Part shown: in pieces, positions 1 through 7,207 of the stretch | How the letters are laid out: each line of letters starts with the position of its first letter | Numbering within the stretch: position 1 is the first letter of the stretch | Source of the DNA: an uncultured Lachnospiraceae bacterium | GTDB taxonomy: Bacteria; Bacillota; Clostridia; Lachnospirales; Lachnospiraceae | Assembly: GCA_947588845.1 (NCBI GenBank) | Contig: CANQAR010000036.1 | Location: 1-37,926 of the forward strand | Direction: 5' to 3' | DNA length: 37,926 nt | Notes under the pieces: generated by a model | What the model was told of the DNA's origin: nothing | The model's input: the letters and a program-made list of their open reading frames with translations, nothing else | The model's database searches: none | Program-made: the position numbers and the translations under genes

Positions 1-53
1 ACTAAAGAATACCATAAAATCATGCGGAAGGGTTATTCTTTTTTATTCTTTTA

Positions 54-81
54 TTGAAAACTTTCAACTCTCAAGTAATAT
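54..81 (+). promoter_or_regulatory. candidate sigma-A promoter
   Basis: TTGAAA at 54-59 and TAATAT at 76-81 are 16 bases apart in a strongly AT-rich stretch. They lie just before the ribosome site and start of the truncated ATPase gene at 117. The match is good but AT-rich DNA produces such matches by chance. Confidence 0.4.
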
Positions 82-116
82 ATAATAAAAATAAAAAACG
101 GCCGAAGGAGATTCCG

Positions 117-332
117 ATGAACTATATATCGGGGAGTCTGGAGAAGATTGTGAACCAGGTCACAAAGGAGTATCCGGTTGTTCTGGTGACAGGTCCAAGA
201 CAGGTCGGCAAGACGACGATGCTTCGAAAACTGATGGAAGGGACGGACAGAAGCTACGTATCGCTGGATGATCTGACAGAGTCCTGTGCAGCGTGCTTTA
301 GCTTGTATGGCGTCAGGGTTTACTTCTTTTAA
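117..332 (+). pseudogene. N-terminal fragment of DUF4143-type AAA ATPase
   Basis: The ATG at 117 follows a good ribosome site (GAAGGAG, about 104-110). The first 55 or so residues look like the start of the bacterial AAA_14/DUF4143 ATPases: a short N-terminal helix, then a P-loop GPRQVGKTT at residues 26-34, then the SLDDLTE stretch that normally follows the first beta strands. After about position 282 the similarity stops and an unrelated 16-residue tail runs to a stop at 332. Complete members are around 400 residues and carry Walker B and a C-terminal DUF4143 domain; neither is here or in the next 300 bases. The gene is therefore a 71-codon remnant, probably cut by a deletion or insertion. 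Family assignment is from motif recognition only. Confidence 0.7.
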
Positions 333-544
333 AGACGAGCAAAAACGAAGACCCACAGTACTGGTCATAGAATGTTATGATCAGCGGCAAAAACAGAAAA
401 TGTCTGGTCAACGCAGATTAAGATATGACTTGAAATTTCCTTATTCAAAAAGGGAAGATCGGCATTTGTTCAAACCGGGAAAGGAAATATAATACGAGGC
501 GATGTCTTGTTTCTCGTAAATCAACGCTATTTCCTGTAAACAGG
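333..544. other. gene-free remnant stretch
   Basis: Between the ATPase fragment and the promoter of the next gene there is no ORF I can recognise. A 68-codon frame at 286-492 resembles nothing known to me and has no ribosome site. The stretch is probably degraded DNA left by the event that truncated the ATPase gene. Confidence 0.4.
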
Positions 545-573
545 TTGAAGAATTTCCTGAAATGTGTTAGTAT
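545..573 (+). promoter_or_regulatory. sigma-A promoter of HTH-AAA gene
   Basis: TTGAAG at 545-550 and TAGTAT at 568-573 are exactly 17 bases apart. Transcription would start near 580, which rules out the in-frame ATG at 545 as the translation start and supports the TTG at 605. Confidence 0.55.
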
Positions 574-604
574 AAATGAAGAAACCTTAGAGGGAGGTGA
601 TCCT

Positions 605-2482
605 TTGGCTGTAGAATATATCGGGGTAAAGGAACTTGCGGAAAAATGGGGTGTCACTACCAGACGGATCAATCAGTTATGTCTGGAAGGCTATTTTTCG
701 GGAGCCTATAAAAAAGGTAAATTCTGGATGGTTCCTTCCGATGTTGAAAAGCCGTCAGTGCTGCGTGCAAAGAAAGCAAAAAAGGCACTTCCCCGAATAA
801 GGACAACAAAACTACTTCCATGCCCGGTTGGGATCACATCCTATAAGGAGGTTTCCAGAGAGTGTTATTACGTCGATAAAACACTGTTGATCAAGGATAT
901 CATTGATGATCATAATAAAGTATATCTTTTTACGAGACCCAGACGTTTTGGCAAGACATTAACGTTAGATATGGTCAGGACTTTCTTTGAGCGGTCAGAG
1001 GAAGATACATCTTTCTATTTCACGGATAAAGAAATCTGGTCCGCTGGCAAAGAATACTGGAGTTACCAGGGAAAATATCCGGTCATCTTTCTCTCTTTTA
1101 AGGACGCACATCAGAATAACTGGGAGGATATGTATCAAAACCTCAGCTTTTCGATAAAAGAAGCTTTTCTGGCACATATTGAGCTTCTGGGCAGTGACAG
1201 GCTGAATGAATTCGATAAGAAATTTTATCAGAGAATTGCTGATTCCAGCGCTGGAACAACGGATGTTCAGTTTTCGTTGAGGAAACTGTCCTCCATGCTT
1301 GCCCGGCATTATGGACAGAAAGCAATCGTGCTCATAGATGAATACGATACACCGATCCAACAGGGTTATCTTAACGGATGCTATGGTGAAGTGATCGACT
1401 TTATGCGTAATCTTTTCTCGGCAGGATTGAAGGACAACGAAGATCTCGAGTTCGGAATTCTGACAGGGATATTGCGGATCGCGAAAGAAAGCCTTTTCAG
1501 CGGATTAAACAATCTGGTTGCAAACACGATCATGGATGACAAGTACGCGCAGTATTTCGGGTTCACACAAAAGGAAGTTTCCGAGATGGCCGCTTATTAC
1601 GGAATGGAAGAAAAACTTCCTGAAATCCGAAGCTGGTATGATGGATACTTGTTTGGCAGTGAGGAAATATACAATCCCTGGTCCGTGATCAGTTACTTTA
1701 ACAATAACTGTAAACCTAAAGCTTTCTGGTCAAGAACCAGCGGGAATGAGATGATCGGACAGCTGATCAGAGAGGCAAATGCCGAGACATATGAAAGCCT
1801 GTCTGCACTGATGCAGGGCAAGGAAGTTCAGGCGATTATTGATACAGATATCATTTATCCGGAGCTTAATGGAGACGCAGATATCATTTACAGCTTTCTG
1901 CTGGTTGCCGGGTACCTGCGGGTTACAGGAATTGTCAGTGCAATCAATGACAATCCGATCTGTTCTCTTTCCATCCCTAATCAGGAGATCAAGAGTGTAT
2001 TTCAGAAAGAAATCCTGAATCTGTGCAGTGCGGTCTTTACAGGATCTCTTCTGCGGGACTTTGAAGTTTCTGTTCGTACAGGGAACAGCGAACTGCTTAC
2101 AGAAACACTGCAAAGATATCTGCTTCAGTCGGCCAGTGTATATGATACTGCATATGAGAGCTTTTACCATGGAACTGTTTTTGGAATGCTGGCGGTGATG
2201 TCAGACGGCTATTATATCACCTCAAACAGGGAGTCCGGCGAGGGTCGGTTTGATGTGCAGCTGGAGCCGCATGATAAAAGCAGGACAGGATTTATTCTGG
2301 AATTCAAAACGAAGAAGGATCTGGATGAAGCCGGATTGAAGGCGCTGGCAGCGGAAGGCATTGGGCAGATCAGGGATCATCAGTATTATACTGACATGGA
2401 ATACCATGGCATCAGCAATATCATATTCTTTGGCATCGGCTTCAGTGGGAAAAAAGTGGCTGTGATGGTTGAACAAAAGTGA
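605..2482 (+). CDS. HTH-fused AAA-ATPase-like / PD-(D/E)XK protein
   Basis: A 625-residue protein starting at TTG 605 behind GGAGGTG (593-599). Residues 1-45 look like a MerR/excisionase-type helix-turn-helix (IGVKELAEKWGVTTRRINQL). A basic linker follows. From about residue 75 the protein matches the AAA-ATPase_like family (PF09820): YYVDKTLLI, then the family's atypical P-loop RPRRFGKT near residues 112-119, and a Walker B strand IVLIDEYDTP. The C-terminus matches the PD-(D/E)XK nuclease-like DUF1703 domain: GRFDV, then ILEFKTKKD, which supplies the D and ExK residues. Members of this family are common multi-copy accessory genes in gut Clostridia and Bacteroidetes; their function is not established. 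The DNA-binding head is unusual, since the relative at 29.7-31.4 kb starts directly with the ATPase domain. The promoter at 545-573 supports this start. Confidence 0.85.
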   Translation: MAVEYIGVKELAEKWGVTTRRINQLCLEGYFSGAYKKGKFWMVPSDVEKPSVLRAKKAKKALPRIRTTKLLPCPVGITSYKEVSRECYYVDKTLLIKDIIDDHNKVYLFTRPRRFGKTLTLDMVRTFFERSEEDTSFYFTDKEIWSAGKEYWSYQGKYPVIFLSFKDAHQNNWEDMYQNLSFSIKEAFLAHIELLGSDRLNEFDKKFYQRIADSSAGTTDVQFSLRKLSSMLARHYGQKAIVLIDEYDTPIQQGYLNGCYGEVIDFMRNLFSAGLKDNEDLEFGILTGILRIAKESLFSGLNNLVANTIMDDKYAQYFGFTQKEVSEMAAYYGMEEKLPEIRSWYDGYLFGSEEIYNPWSVISYFNNNCKPKAFWSRTSGNEMIGQLIREANAETYESLSALMQGKEVQAIIDTDIIYPELNGDADIIYSFLLVAGYLRVTGIVSAINDNPICSLSIPNQEIKSVFQKEILNLCSAVFTGSLLRDFEVSVRTGNSELLTETLQRYLLQSASVYDTAYESFYHGTVFGMLAVMSDGYYITSNRESGEGRFDVQLEPHDKSRTGFILEFKTKKDLDEAGLKALAAEGIGQIRDHQYYTDMEYHGISNIIFFGIGFSGKKVAVMVEQK

Positions 2483-2679
2483 TGGATCTTTCAATTGTCG
2501 AAGCAGTAGTTTAAGCATATTCCACGGAAATGGCAAGACAGCTCAAATAAAAATGATCAGTAGGTTTCACGGAGACTGAACCCTAAAATTAGCTGTGCTA
2601 ATCGTCAGCTAATCAAATGGTCGTTTCCTGGACTTACAGAGATTAACTGAACAGGGCTCTGCATTAAGCCAGAGTTCCC

Positions 2680-3099
2680 TTTAATATAATTATCACGTTG
2701 GAAGTAATGCTGAGCAATTCTATCCTGCTGAATAGTATGGATGGAACGATTCGTGACCTGGCTGCCCTTCGAGGGACTTACCGGCTGATTCCGGAGACAA
2801 ATGATGCAATCCGGCTGATATTCACCATCCTGCAGGATGCGGGTGTCAGGAAGGTTAATATTCTTCTGGACGAACCGGTATCCAATTCCGGGAGGCTGAA
2901 AGCAAGGATCGCTGACATTGCGGAGGAATATATATTTGAGCTGGATATCCGGATCCTGCGGGAAGTGGATCGGGTACTCTATGAGAAGGAAAACGTCATC
3001 ACATCTGACTCGATTATTCTGGATCATTGCAGCAGCTGGATCAATTTTGCTGCACAATGTCCGGACCTGAAAAAGACAGGTTTGTTCAAGGTGTGGTAA
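2680..3099 (+). pseudogene. 3' remnant of DUF434/DUF5616 protein gene
   Basis: The reading frame resembles the C-terminal half of the DUF434-DUF5616 family: FNIIITLEVMLSN, then GTIRDLAALRGTYR, a stretch leading to LLDEPVSNSGRLK, and the SDSIILDH segment near the end. Complete proteins also have an N-terminal DUF434 part of roughly 80-90 residues and the usual D-G before the F-N; here the frame is closed by TAA at 2665-2667, so the 5' part is lost or scrambled. There is no ribosome site before the TTG at 2698. The 139-residue stretch may still be open, but I read it as a truncated gene. The family's role is unknown. Confidence 0.6.
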
Positions 3100-3130
3100 G
3101 AAAAGAGAGAGTCAATTTGGAATAACAGAA

Positions 3131-3168
3131 AAGGCGTTTTCGGGAATATAGCCTGAAGACACCTTTTT
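3131..3168 (+). terminator. intrinsic terminator
   Basis: A 12-pair stem (GGCGTTTTCGGG with CCTGAAGACACC, one mismatch and two G-U pairs) is followed by five T at 3164-3168. It closes the accessory patch just before the promoter of the corrinoid module. Confidence 0.7.
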
Positions 3169-3172
3169 ACGT

Positions 3173-3201
3173 TTGACGAAACATAGGTTTACCTATATAA
3201 T
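3173..3201 (+). promoter_or_regulatory. sigma-A promoter of corrinoid module
   Basis: TTGACG at 3173-3178 and TATAAT at 3196-3201 are 17 bases apart, a near-consensus promoter. The leader to the activator start at 3305 is about 97 bases and has a small hairpin (CCTCT and AGAGG). It is too short for a cobalamin riboswitch. Confidence 0.75.
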
Positions 3202-3304
3202 GAAACAAAACAGCGGAAGAAATCTGTCTAAATTCTGTGATGCGCTCCTCTGGTTGGAGAGGTGGAACGTGTGCAGGAGATGCAGACAAACGAGGTAATG
3301 GGGT

Positions 3305-5440
3305 ATGTATGAAGTTCAGTTTATCAGAGAAGGAATAACAGCGAAGGCGCAGGCAGGGGAAAGCCTCCTGGAAGTGATGCGCCATGCGGGTCTTACTCCC
3401 GACGCGCCGTGCGGGGGCAGAGGGCGCTGCGGAAAATGCGCGGTGAAGCTGTGCGGGGGCAAGGACACGATTGTGAAATCATGCGTTTTTTCCGTGTGCG
3501 AAGATCTGATCGTGGATACGATGGGGGCAGAGGCCTCCGCGAATATTCTGACGGGAGGCGTTTCACACGGCACGGTGTTCGATCCGGTGCTCCGCCAGAT
3601 TCGGCTTGAGGTGCCGCCCTGCCCGGCGGGACAGAGCGTATCAGACTGGAGTCGGTTTTCGGACAGCCTGCGGAAGACTGTGGGTAGTTCCTGGAGCGGC
3701 GAGGCCGGACAGCAGGTGGTCTTGAATAAGACTGATGTGGGCGAAAAGAAAACAGCATCTGACCAGGAAAGAGATTTGAAGGAAGTCGGAAATGCAGTCG
3801 GCGAGGCTTCTGAAAACATGGACAAAACCGCGGCTGGCGGAAAGAATGCGGCAGATGGAGAGGCGAATCCGGCGGACCGGAAAGCAGCCTGGACTGGAGA
3901 TGGGGGCGCAGCCGTGATACCGGCCAGCCCGGAAATTGCTTCAAAGCTGGGACCGATTTTAAAGAAGACAAAAGGAAGCATCTGGGCGGTTGTCTGTGAG
4001 GATGAGGTGATAAACAATATTCAGGCGGATCGGAAACCTGCGAAGTCCGGAAACGCTTCCATGGGTTCCGTCTCTTCTGTTTCAGGAGACGCGGCAGGAT
4101 CGCCGACGTCTTCCGTCTCAGGAGCTGCGACAGGATCACCGGCGTCTTCCGTTTCAGAAGACGCAGAAGGATCAGCATCTGTCTTGGAATCCCGCACGTA
4201 TACAGTGCTTGACGTGACGGCGGAACGCCAGCCGTTTTATATGGCGGCTTTTGATATCGGCACGACGACGGTCGTGGGGTATCTGCTGCGCGGGGAAGAT
4301 GGAAGCGAGGCGGCGGTCGCGAGCCGTATGAATCCGCAGGTGCAGTACGGGGCCGACGTGATCAACCGGGCGAATTACAGTCTGGAGCACGGGATGGAGG
4401 AGTTGTCCGGCTGTATCCAGGCGGCAGTGAATGAGATGCTCGCGGAGATGGCAAAATCCGCAGAGACTACGCCGGAACAGATTTATCTTGTGTCGATTGC
4501 CGGGAATACGTGCATGCATCATCTGTTTCTCGGGATCTGTGTCGATTCTCTGGTGCATGCGCCGTACAATCCGGCGGTCGCGGAGCCGATGATCCTGCGG
4601 GCGTCCGATTACGGACTGCATATCAATCCGCGGGGACAGATTATGATGCTTCCGAATATCGCGGGGTTCGTGGGCGCCGATACGGTGGCGTGCCTTGTGT
4701 CTTCCGATCTCGCGAATCAGAAAGAGTGGACGCTGCTGATCGACATCGGGACGAACGGTGAGGTCGTGCTTGGACGTGATCACAAGATGATTTCCTGCTC
4801 GACGGCCGCCGGTCCGGCGTTTGAGGGCAGCAGGATCTCGCGTGGAATGCGGGGCGCGCCGGGTGCCGTAAATTCGGTGAAATGGGAGAACGGTGCGTGG
4901 AAGTGTACGACGATCGGAGACCAGAAGGCGCGCGGCATCTGCGGTTCAGGACTGCTTGATCTGGCGGCGGAGCTGTGGCGCAGCGGGCAGATCAGCGAGA
5001 CAGGAGAACTGCGGAATGGACGGGAGATTGTCCTTGTCCCGGCGGAAGAGACAGAGGACGGCAGGGAGCTGGCGCTGATCCCGCAGGATATCGGGGAACT
5101 GCAGCTTGCGAAAGCTGCGATCGCGGCCGGAGTCCGTCTGCTGGCGGAGAAAATGTCGGTGCCGCTCAATGAAATTAAACAGGTCTGGCTTGCCGGAGCA
5201 TTTGGAAGTTTTCTGTCTCCGGAGAGCGCGTGTACAATCGGCCTGATCCCGCCGGAACTGCGCGGCAGGATTTCCGCGATCGGAAATGCGGCCGGAGAAG
5301 GAGCCAGGCAGGTTCTGCAGAACCGCGCCATGTGGGAGCGGGCGGCATTCCTTGCGGCGGAGACAGAATTTCTGGAGCTTGCGGGACTGCCAGAGTTTCA
5401 GGACTATTTTGTGGATGAACTGGAATTCCCGGAACTGTGA
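3305..5440 (+). CDS. RACo-like corrinoid activation protein (2Fe-2S + ASKHA)
   Basis: A 711-residue protein of the reductive activator of corrinoid proteins type (DUF4445/ASKHA). It would use ATP to re-reduce the inactive Co(II) of a corrinoid protein to Co(I). The N-terminus is a plant-type 2Fe-2S ferredoxin domain with Cys36, Cys42 and Cys45 in PCGGRGRCGKC and a fourth Cys near 60. The ASKHA part begins near residue 314 with AFDIGTTTV (phosphate-1 loop), followed by LLIDIGTNGEVVL and GICGSGLLDL. Between the two, residues about 130-305 are low complexity and Ala/Ser/Gly rich, including three 12-residue repeats. Usual members are around 600-640 residues, so this linker accounts for the extra length. 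It is the first gene behind the promoter at 3173, followed by a DUF2284 and a corrinoid-protein gene. The ATG at 3305 has GAGGT nine bases upstream. Confidence 0.88.
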   Translation: MYEVQFIREGITAKAQAGESLLEVMRHAGLTPDAPCGGRGRCGKCAVKLCGGKDTIVKSCVFSVCEDLIVDTMGAEASANILTGGVSHGTVFDPVLRQIRLEVPPCPAGQSVSDWSRFSDSLRKTVGSSWSGEAGQQVVLNKTDVGEKKTASDQERDLKEVGNAVGEASENMDKTAAGGKNAADGEANPADRKAAWTGDGGAAVIPASPEIASKLGPILKKTKGSIWAVVCEDEVINNIQADRKPAKSGNASMGSVSSVSGDAAGSPTSSVSGAATGSPASSVSEDAEGSASVLESRTYTVLDVTAERQPFYMAAFDIGTTTVVGYLLRGEDGSEAAVASRMNPQVQYGADVINRANYSLEHGMEELSGCIQAAVNEMLAEMAKSAETTPEQIYLVSIAGNTCMHHLFLGICVDSLVHAPYNPAVAEPMILRASDYGLHINPRGQIMMLPNIAGFVGADTVACLVSSDLANQKEWTLLIDIGTNGEVVLGRDHKMISCSTAAGPAFEGSRISRGMRGAPGAVNSVKWENGAWKCTTIGDQKARGICGSGLLDLAAELWRSGQISETGELRNGREIVLVPAEETEDGRELALIPQDIGELQLAKAAIAAGVRLLAEKMSVPLNEIKQVWLAGAFGSFLSPESACTIGLIPPELRGRISAIGNAAGEGARQVLQNRAMWERAAFLAAETEFLELAGLPEFQDYFVDELEFPEL
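4073..4180 (+). repeat. three 36-bp in-frame tandem repeats
   Basis: Three adjacent 36-base units (4073-4108, 4109-4144, 4145-4180) encode SSVSGDAAGSPT, SSVSGAATGSPA and SSVSEDAEGSAS in the linker of the corrinoid activator. The period is a multiple of three, so copy number can vary without breaking the frame. Confidence 0.85.
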
Positions 5441-5655
5441 GTTATCGGTTTACTCCCTTGCCAGGCTTGAGGTGATTTCCAGACATTTTGTCCGGAAATC
5501 CCAAGGTCTGAGGCGTGGGCCATGGAAATCTCTTTGTTCATTCCATGGTCTGTGCATACTTGAGCGTGCAGAAAAGCATCCAGCGGAGGGTTTTCTGCAT
5601 CGCGGAGCGTTGTTGCTGGTCACGGAGTGAACAGTAACGTTTCCGGAACTGTGAG
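5429..5655. mobile_element. MITE-like segment with direct repeats
   Basis: The 13-base sequence CCGGAACTGTGAG occurs at 5429-5441, spanning the stop codon of the activator gene, and again at 5643-5655. Between them, about 5441-5638, is a non-coding segment whose ends are imperfect inverted repeats (GTTATCGGTTTACTCC and GGAGTGAACAGTAAC). It contains three clean hairpins: 5474-5500, 5520-5548 (CCATGGAA and TTCCATGG) and 5568-5598 (GCAGAAAA and TTTTCTGC). This is what a small non-autonomous insertion element with a target duplication would look like, and the insertion keeps the stop codon. A local duplication with attenuator hairpins is the alternative. No transposase is present. Confidence 0.5.
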
Positions 5656-5777
5656 CCGTTGGAAAAATTGCCAAAAGCAAATTCAACGTCAGCAGAGGCC
5701 GAAAAGAAACCGGTATATTCTACTGACATGAAGTCAGGATACGATTGAAACAGACAAAAGGAAAAGAGGGAAACGTG

Positions 5778-6317
5778 ATGCTTGATTATCAGGAACTGGA
5801 ACGCATTGGAAAAGAATGTGGCTTTACACACATCGCTCCGCTTGACGCGGCCACGATCCGCGTGCTTCCGGAGGTACGGGAGATGTGCGAGAAAAATACG
5901 TGCCATATGTATGGAAAACGATGGAGCTGCCCGCCGGGGGCCGGAACGCTGGAAGAATGTGAGGCGCGTGTGCGCCGGTATACTTCCGGTATTCTCGTGC
6001 AGACAGTGGGAGAGCTTGAGGACGAGCTGGACGGTGAGGCCATGATGGAGACAGAAGCTCTCCACAAGGAGAATTTTCAGCGGATGCGGGAGGTTCTTCA
6101 CGAGCAGTTTCCGGGGATGCTCTCGATCGGGAGCGGCTGCTGCACCCGATGCAAAGAATGCGCGTATCCGGATGCTCCCTGCAGATTTCCGGATGATATG
6201 TTCGCGTCGATGGAGGCATACGGAATGCTGGTGACGGAGGTCTGTACCGCAAACGGGATGAGTTATTACCATGGTCCGTGCACGATCGCGTATACGGCCT
6301 GCTTCCTGCTGGAGTAA
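5778..6317 (+). CDS. DUF2284 metal-binding protein
   Basis: A 179-residue DUF2284 family protein (predicted metal-binding). Its features are conserved cysteine groups: CHMYGKRWSCPPG near the N-terminus, then CCTRCKECAYPDAPC in the middle, and GPCTIAYTACF at the C-terminal end. These patterns suggest binding of an iron-sulfur cluster or another metal; the reaction is unknown. DUF2284 genes are often found beside corrinoid methyltransferase genes, and here it sits between the corrinoid activator and the corrinoid protein, which supports a shared role. I chose the ATG at 5778, which has GAGGGA six bases upstream, over the TTG at 5745. The MITE-like segment lies between this gene and the activator, so the two may no longer be tightly co-transcribed. 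Confidence 0.85.
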   Translation: MLDYQELERIGKECGFTHIAPLDAATIRVLPEVREMCEKNTCHMYGKRWSCPPGAGTLEECEARVRRYTSGILVQTVGELEDELDGEAMMETEALHKENFQRMREVLHEQFPGMLSIGSGCCTRCKECAYPDAPCRFPDDMFASMEAYGMLVTEVCTANGMSYYHGPCTIAYTACFLLE

Positions 6318-6426
6318 TGACTGCTTTGGACATCAGAAAGCTCGAGGTTTTGGGGGGAAATGACTGCTCTGGGAACAGGGAGCAAAATACAAAAGGGACA
6401 TAAGTAAGATACAAGAGGTGAGGCAA

Positions 6427-7077
6427 ATGTCTGTATTGGGGGAACTCCGGTACTCGATTGAAAACGGCCGGATAAAAGATACAGACGATCTGATTCGGCA
6501 GGCGCTGGAAGAAGGGATTGATCCGCAGGAGATCCTTGAAAAGGGAATGATACCTGCCATGCGCAGCGCTGGGAATGATTTCAAAAATGGAGAAGCAGAC
6601 ATTCCGCGGATTCTGTCCGCGGCCCGCGGAATGCAGAGAGGACTGAAAATTCTGGAGCCGCATATGCGGGATGAGGGGCTTCCGTATATCGGGACGGCGA
6701 TCCTGGGGACCGTTGAGGGGGATCTCCATGATGTGGGGAAGAATATGGTGGCGATCATGTTCCGCTGCGCGGGGTTTCGCGTGATCGATCTGGGAGTAGA
6801 TATCTCGGAGAAGCAGTTTCAGAAGGCGGTCCGGGAGAATCCGGATGCGTCGATTGTCTGTATTTCTTCCCTCCTGACGACGTCGGCCCCGGAAATGCGC
6901 AGTGTTGTGAAGGCGCTGCGGAAAGCGGACAAGGAAAAAAAGCTGAAGATCATGGTCGGCGGCGGCTGTATCACACAGGAGTTTGCGGATGAGATCGGCG
7001 CGGACGCGTATACGGAGAACGCTGTGGACGCTGCAGAAGCGGCAAAAAAATTTGTAAGCTGCGGTTCCGGAAAGTGA
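6427..7077 (+). CDS. corrinoid (B12-binding) protein, MtbC/MtmC-like
   Basis: A 216-residue corrinoid protein of the methyltransferase type. Residues about 1-85 form the helical cap domain (B12-binding_2). The Rossmann-like cobalamin-binding domain follows with the GDLHDVGKN motif, whose His is the lower cobalt ligand, then SSLLTTS and a C-terminal VGGGCITQEFA loop that holds the nucleotide tail. In such systems it carries the methyl group between a substrate-specific methyltransferase and a second acceptor, and the RACo-like protein upstream repairs it. No MttB/MtaB/MtmB-type methyltransferase is present in the window, so the substrate cannot be read from context. The ATG at 6427 lies behind AGAGGTGAGG; the GTG at 6418 is within that ribosome site. 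Confidence 0.9.
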   Translation: MSVLGELRYSIENGRIKDTDDLIRQALEEGIDPQEILEKGMIPAMRSAGNDFKNGEADIPRILSAARGMQRGLKILEPHMRDEGLPYIGTAILGTVEGDLHDVGKNMVAIMFRCAGFRVIDLGVDISEKQFQKAVRENPDASIVCISSLLTTSAPEMRSVVKALRKADKEKKLKIMVGGGCITQEFADEIGADAYTENAVDAAEAAKKFVSCGSGK

Positions 7078-7107
7078 CAGGAAGGTGAATGGTAAACAAC
7101 CATGTCC

Positions 7108-7149
7108 GTGCTGCGGGCAGCACTGTGCCGCTTTCGCGGCTGCATTTTT
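7108..7149 (+). terminator. candidate terminator after corrinoid protein gene
   Basis: Two adjacent hairpins, GTGCTG/CAGCAC (7108-7123) and GCCGC/GCGGC (7127-7140), are followed by five T at 7145-7149. The second stem is short and four bases lie between it and the T run, so termination may be partial. This leaves the downstream regulator gene possibly under read-through. Confidence 0.45.
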
Positions 7150-7207
7150 ACGCGTTCAGCGTCGGAGCGCAGTAAGTCTGAGGACAGAAGAAAGGCGGAG
7201 ATTCTAG

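Noticed and set aside
286-492. 68-codon ORF after the truncated ATPase
   Set aside because: No ribosome site and no recognisable similarity; probably debris.
545-604. ATG-like start at 545 for the HTH-AAA gene
   Set aside because: This position is the -35 box of the likely promoter, and the TTG at 605 has a strong ribosome site.
3202-3304. Cobalamin riboswitch before the corrinoid activator gene
   Set aside because: The leader is only about 97 bases and lacks the B12 box.
3393-4178. 261-codon and neighbouring reverse-strand ORFs opposite the corrinoid activator linker
   Set aside because: They mirror the GC-rich low-complexity linker and have no start context.
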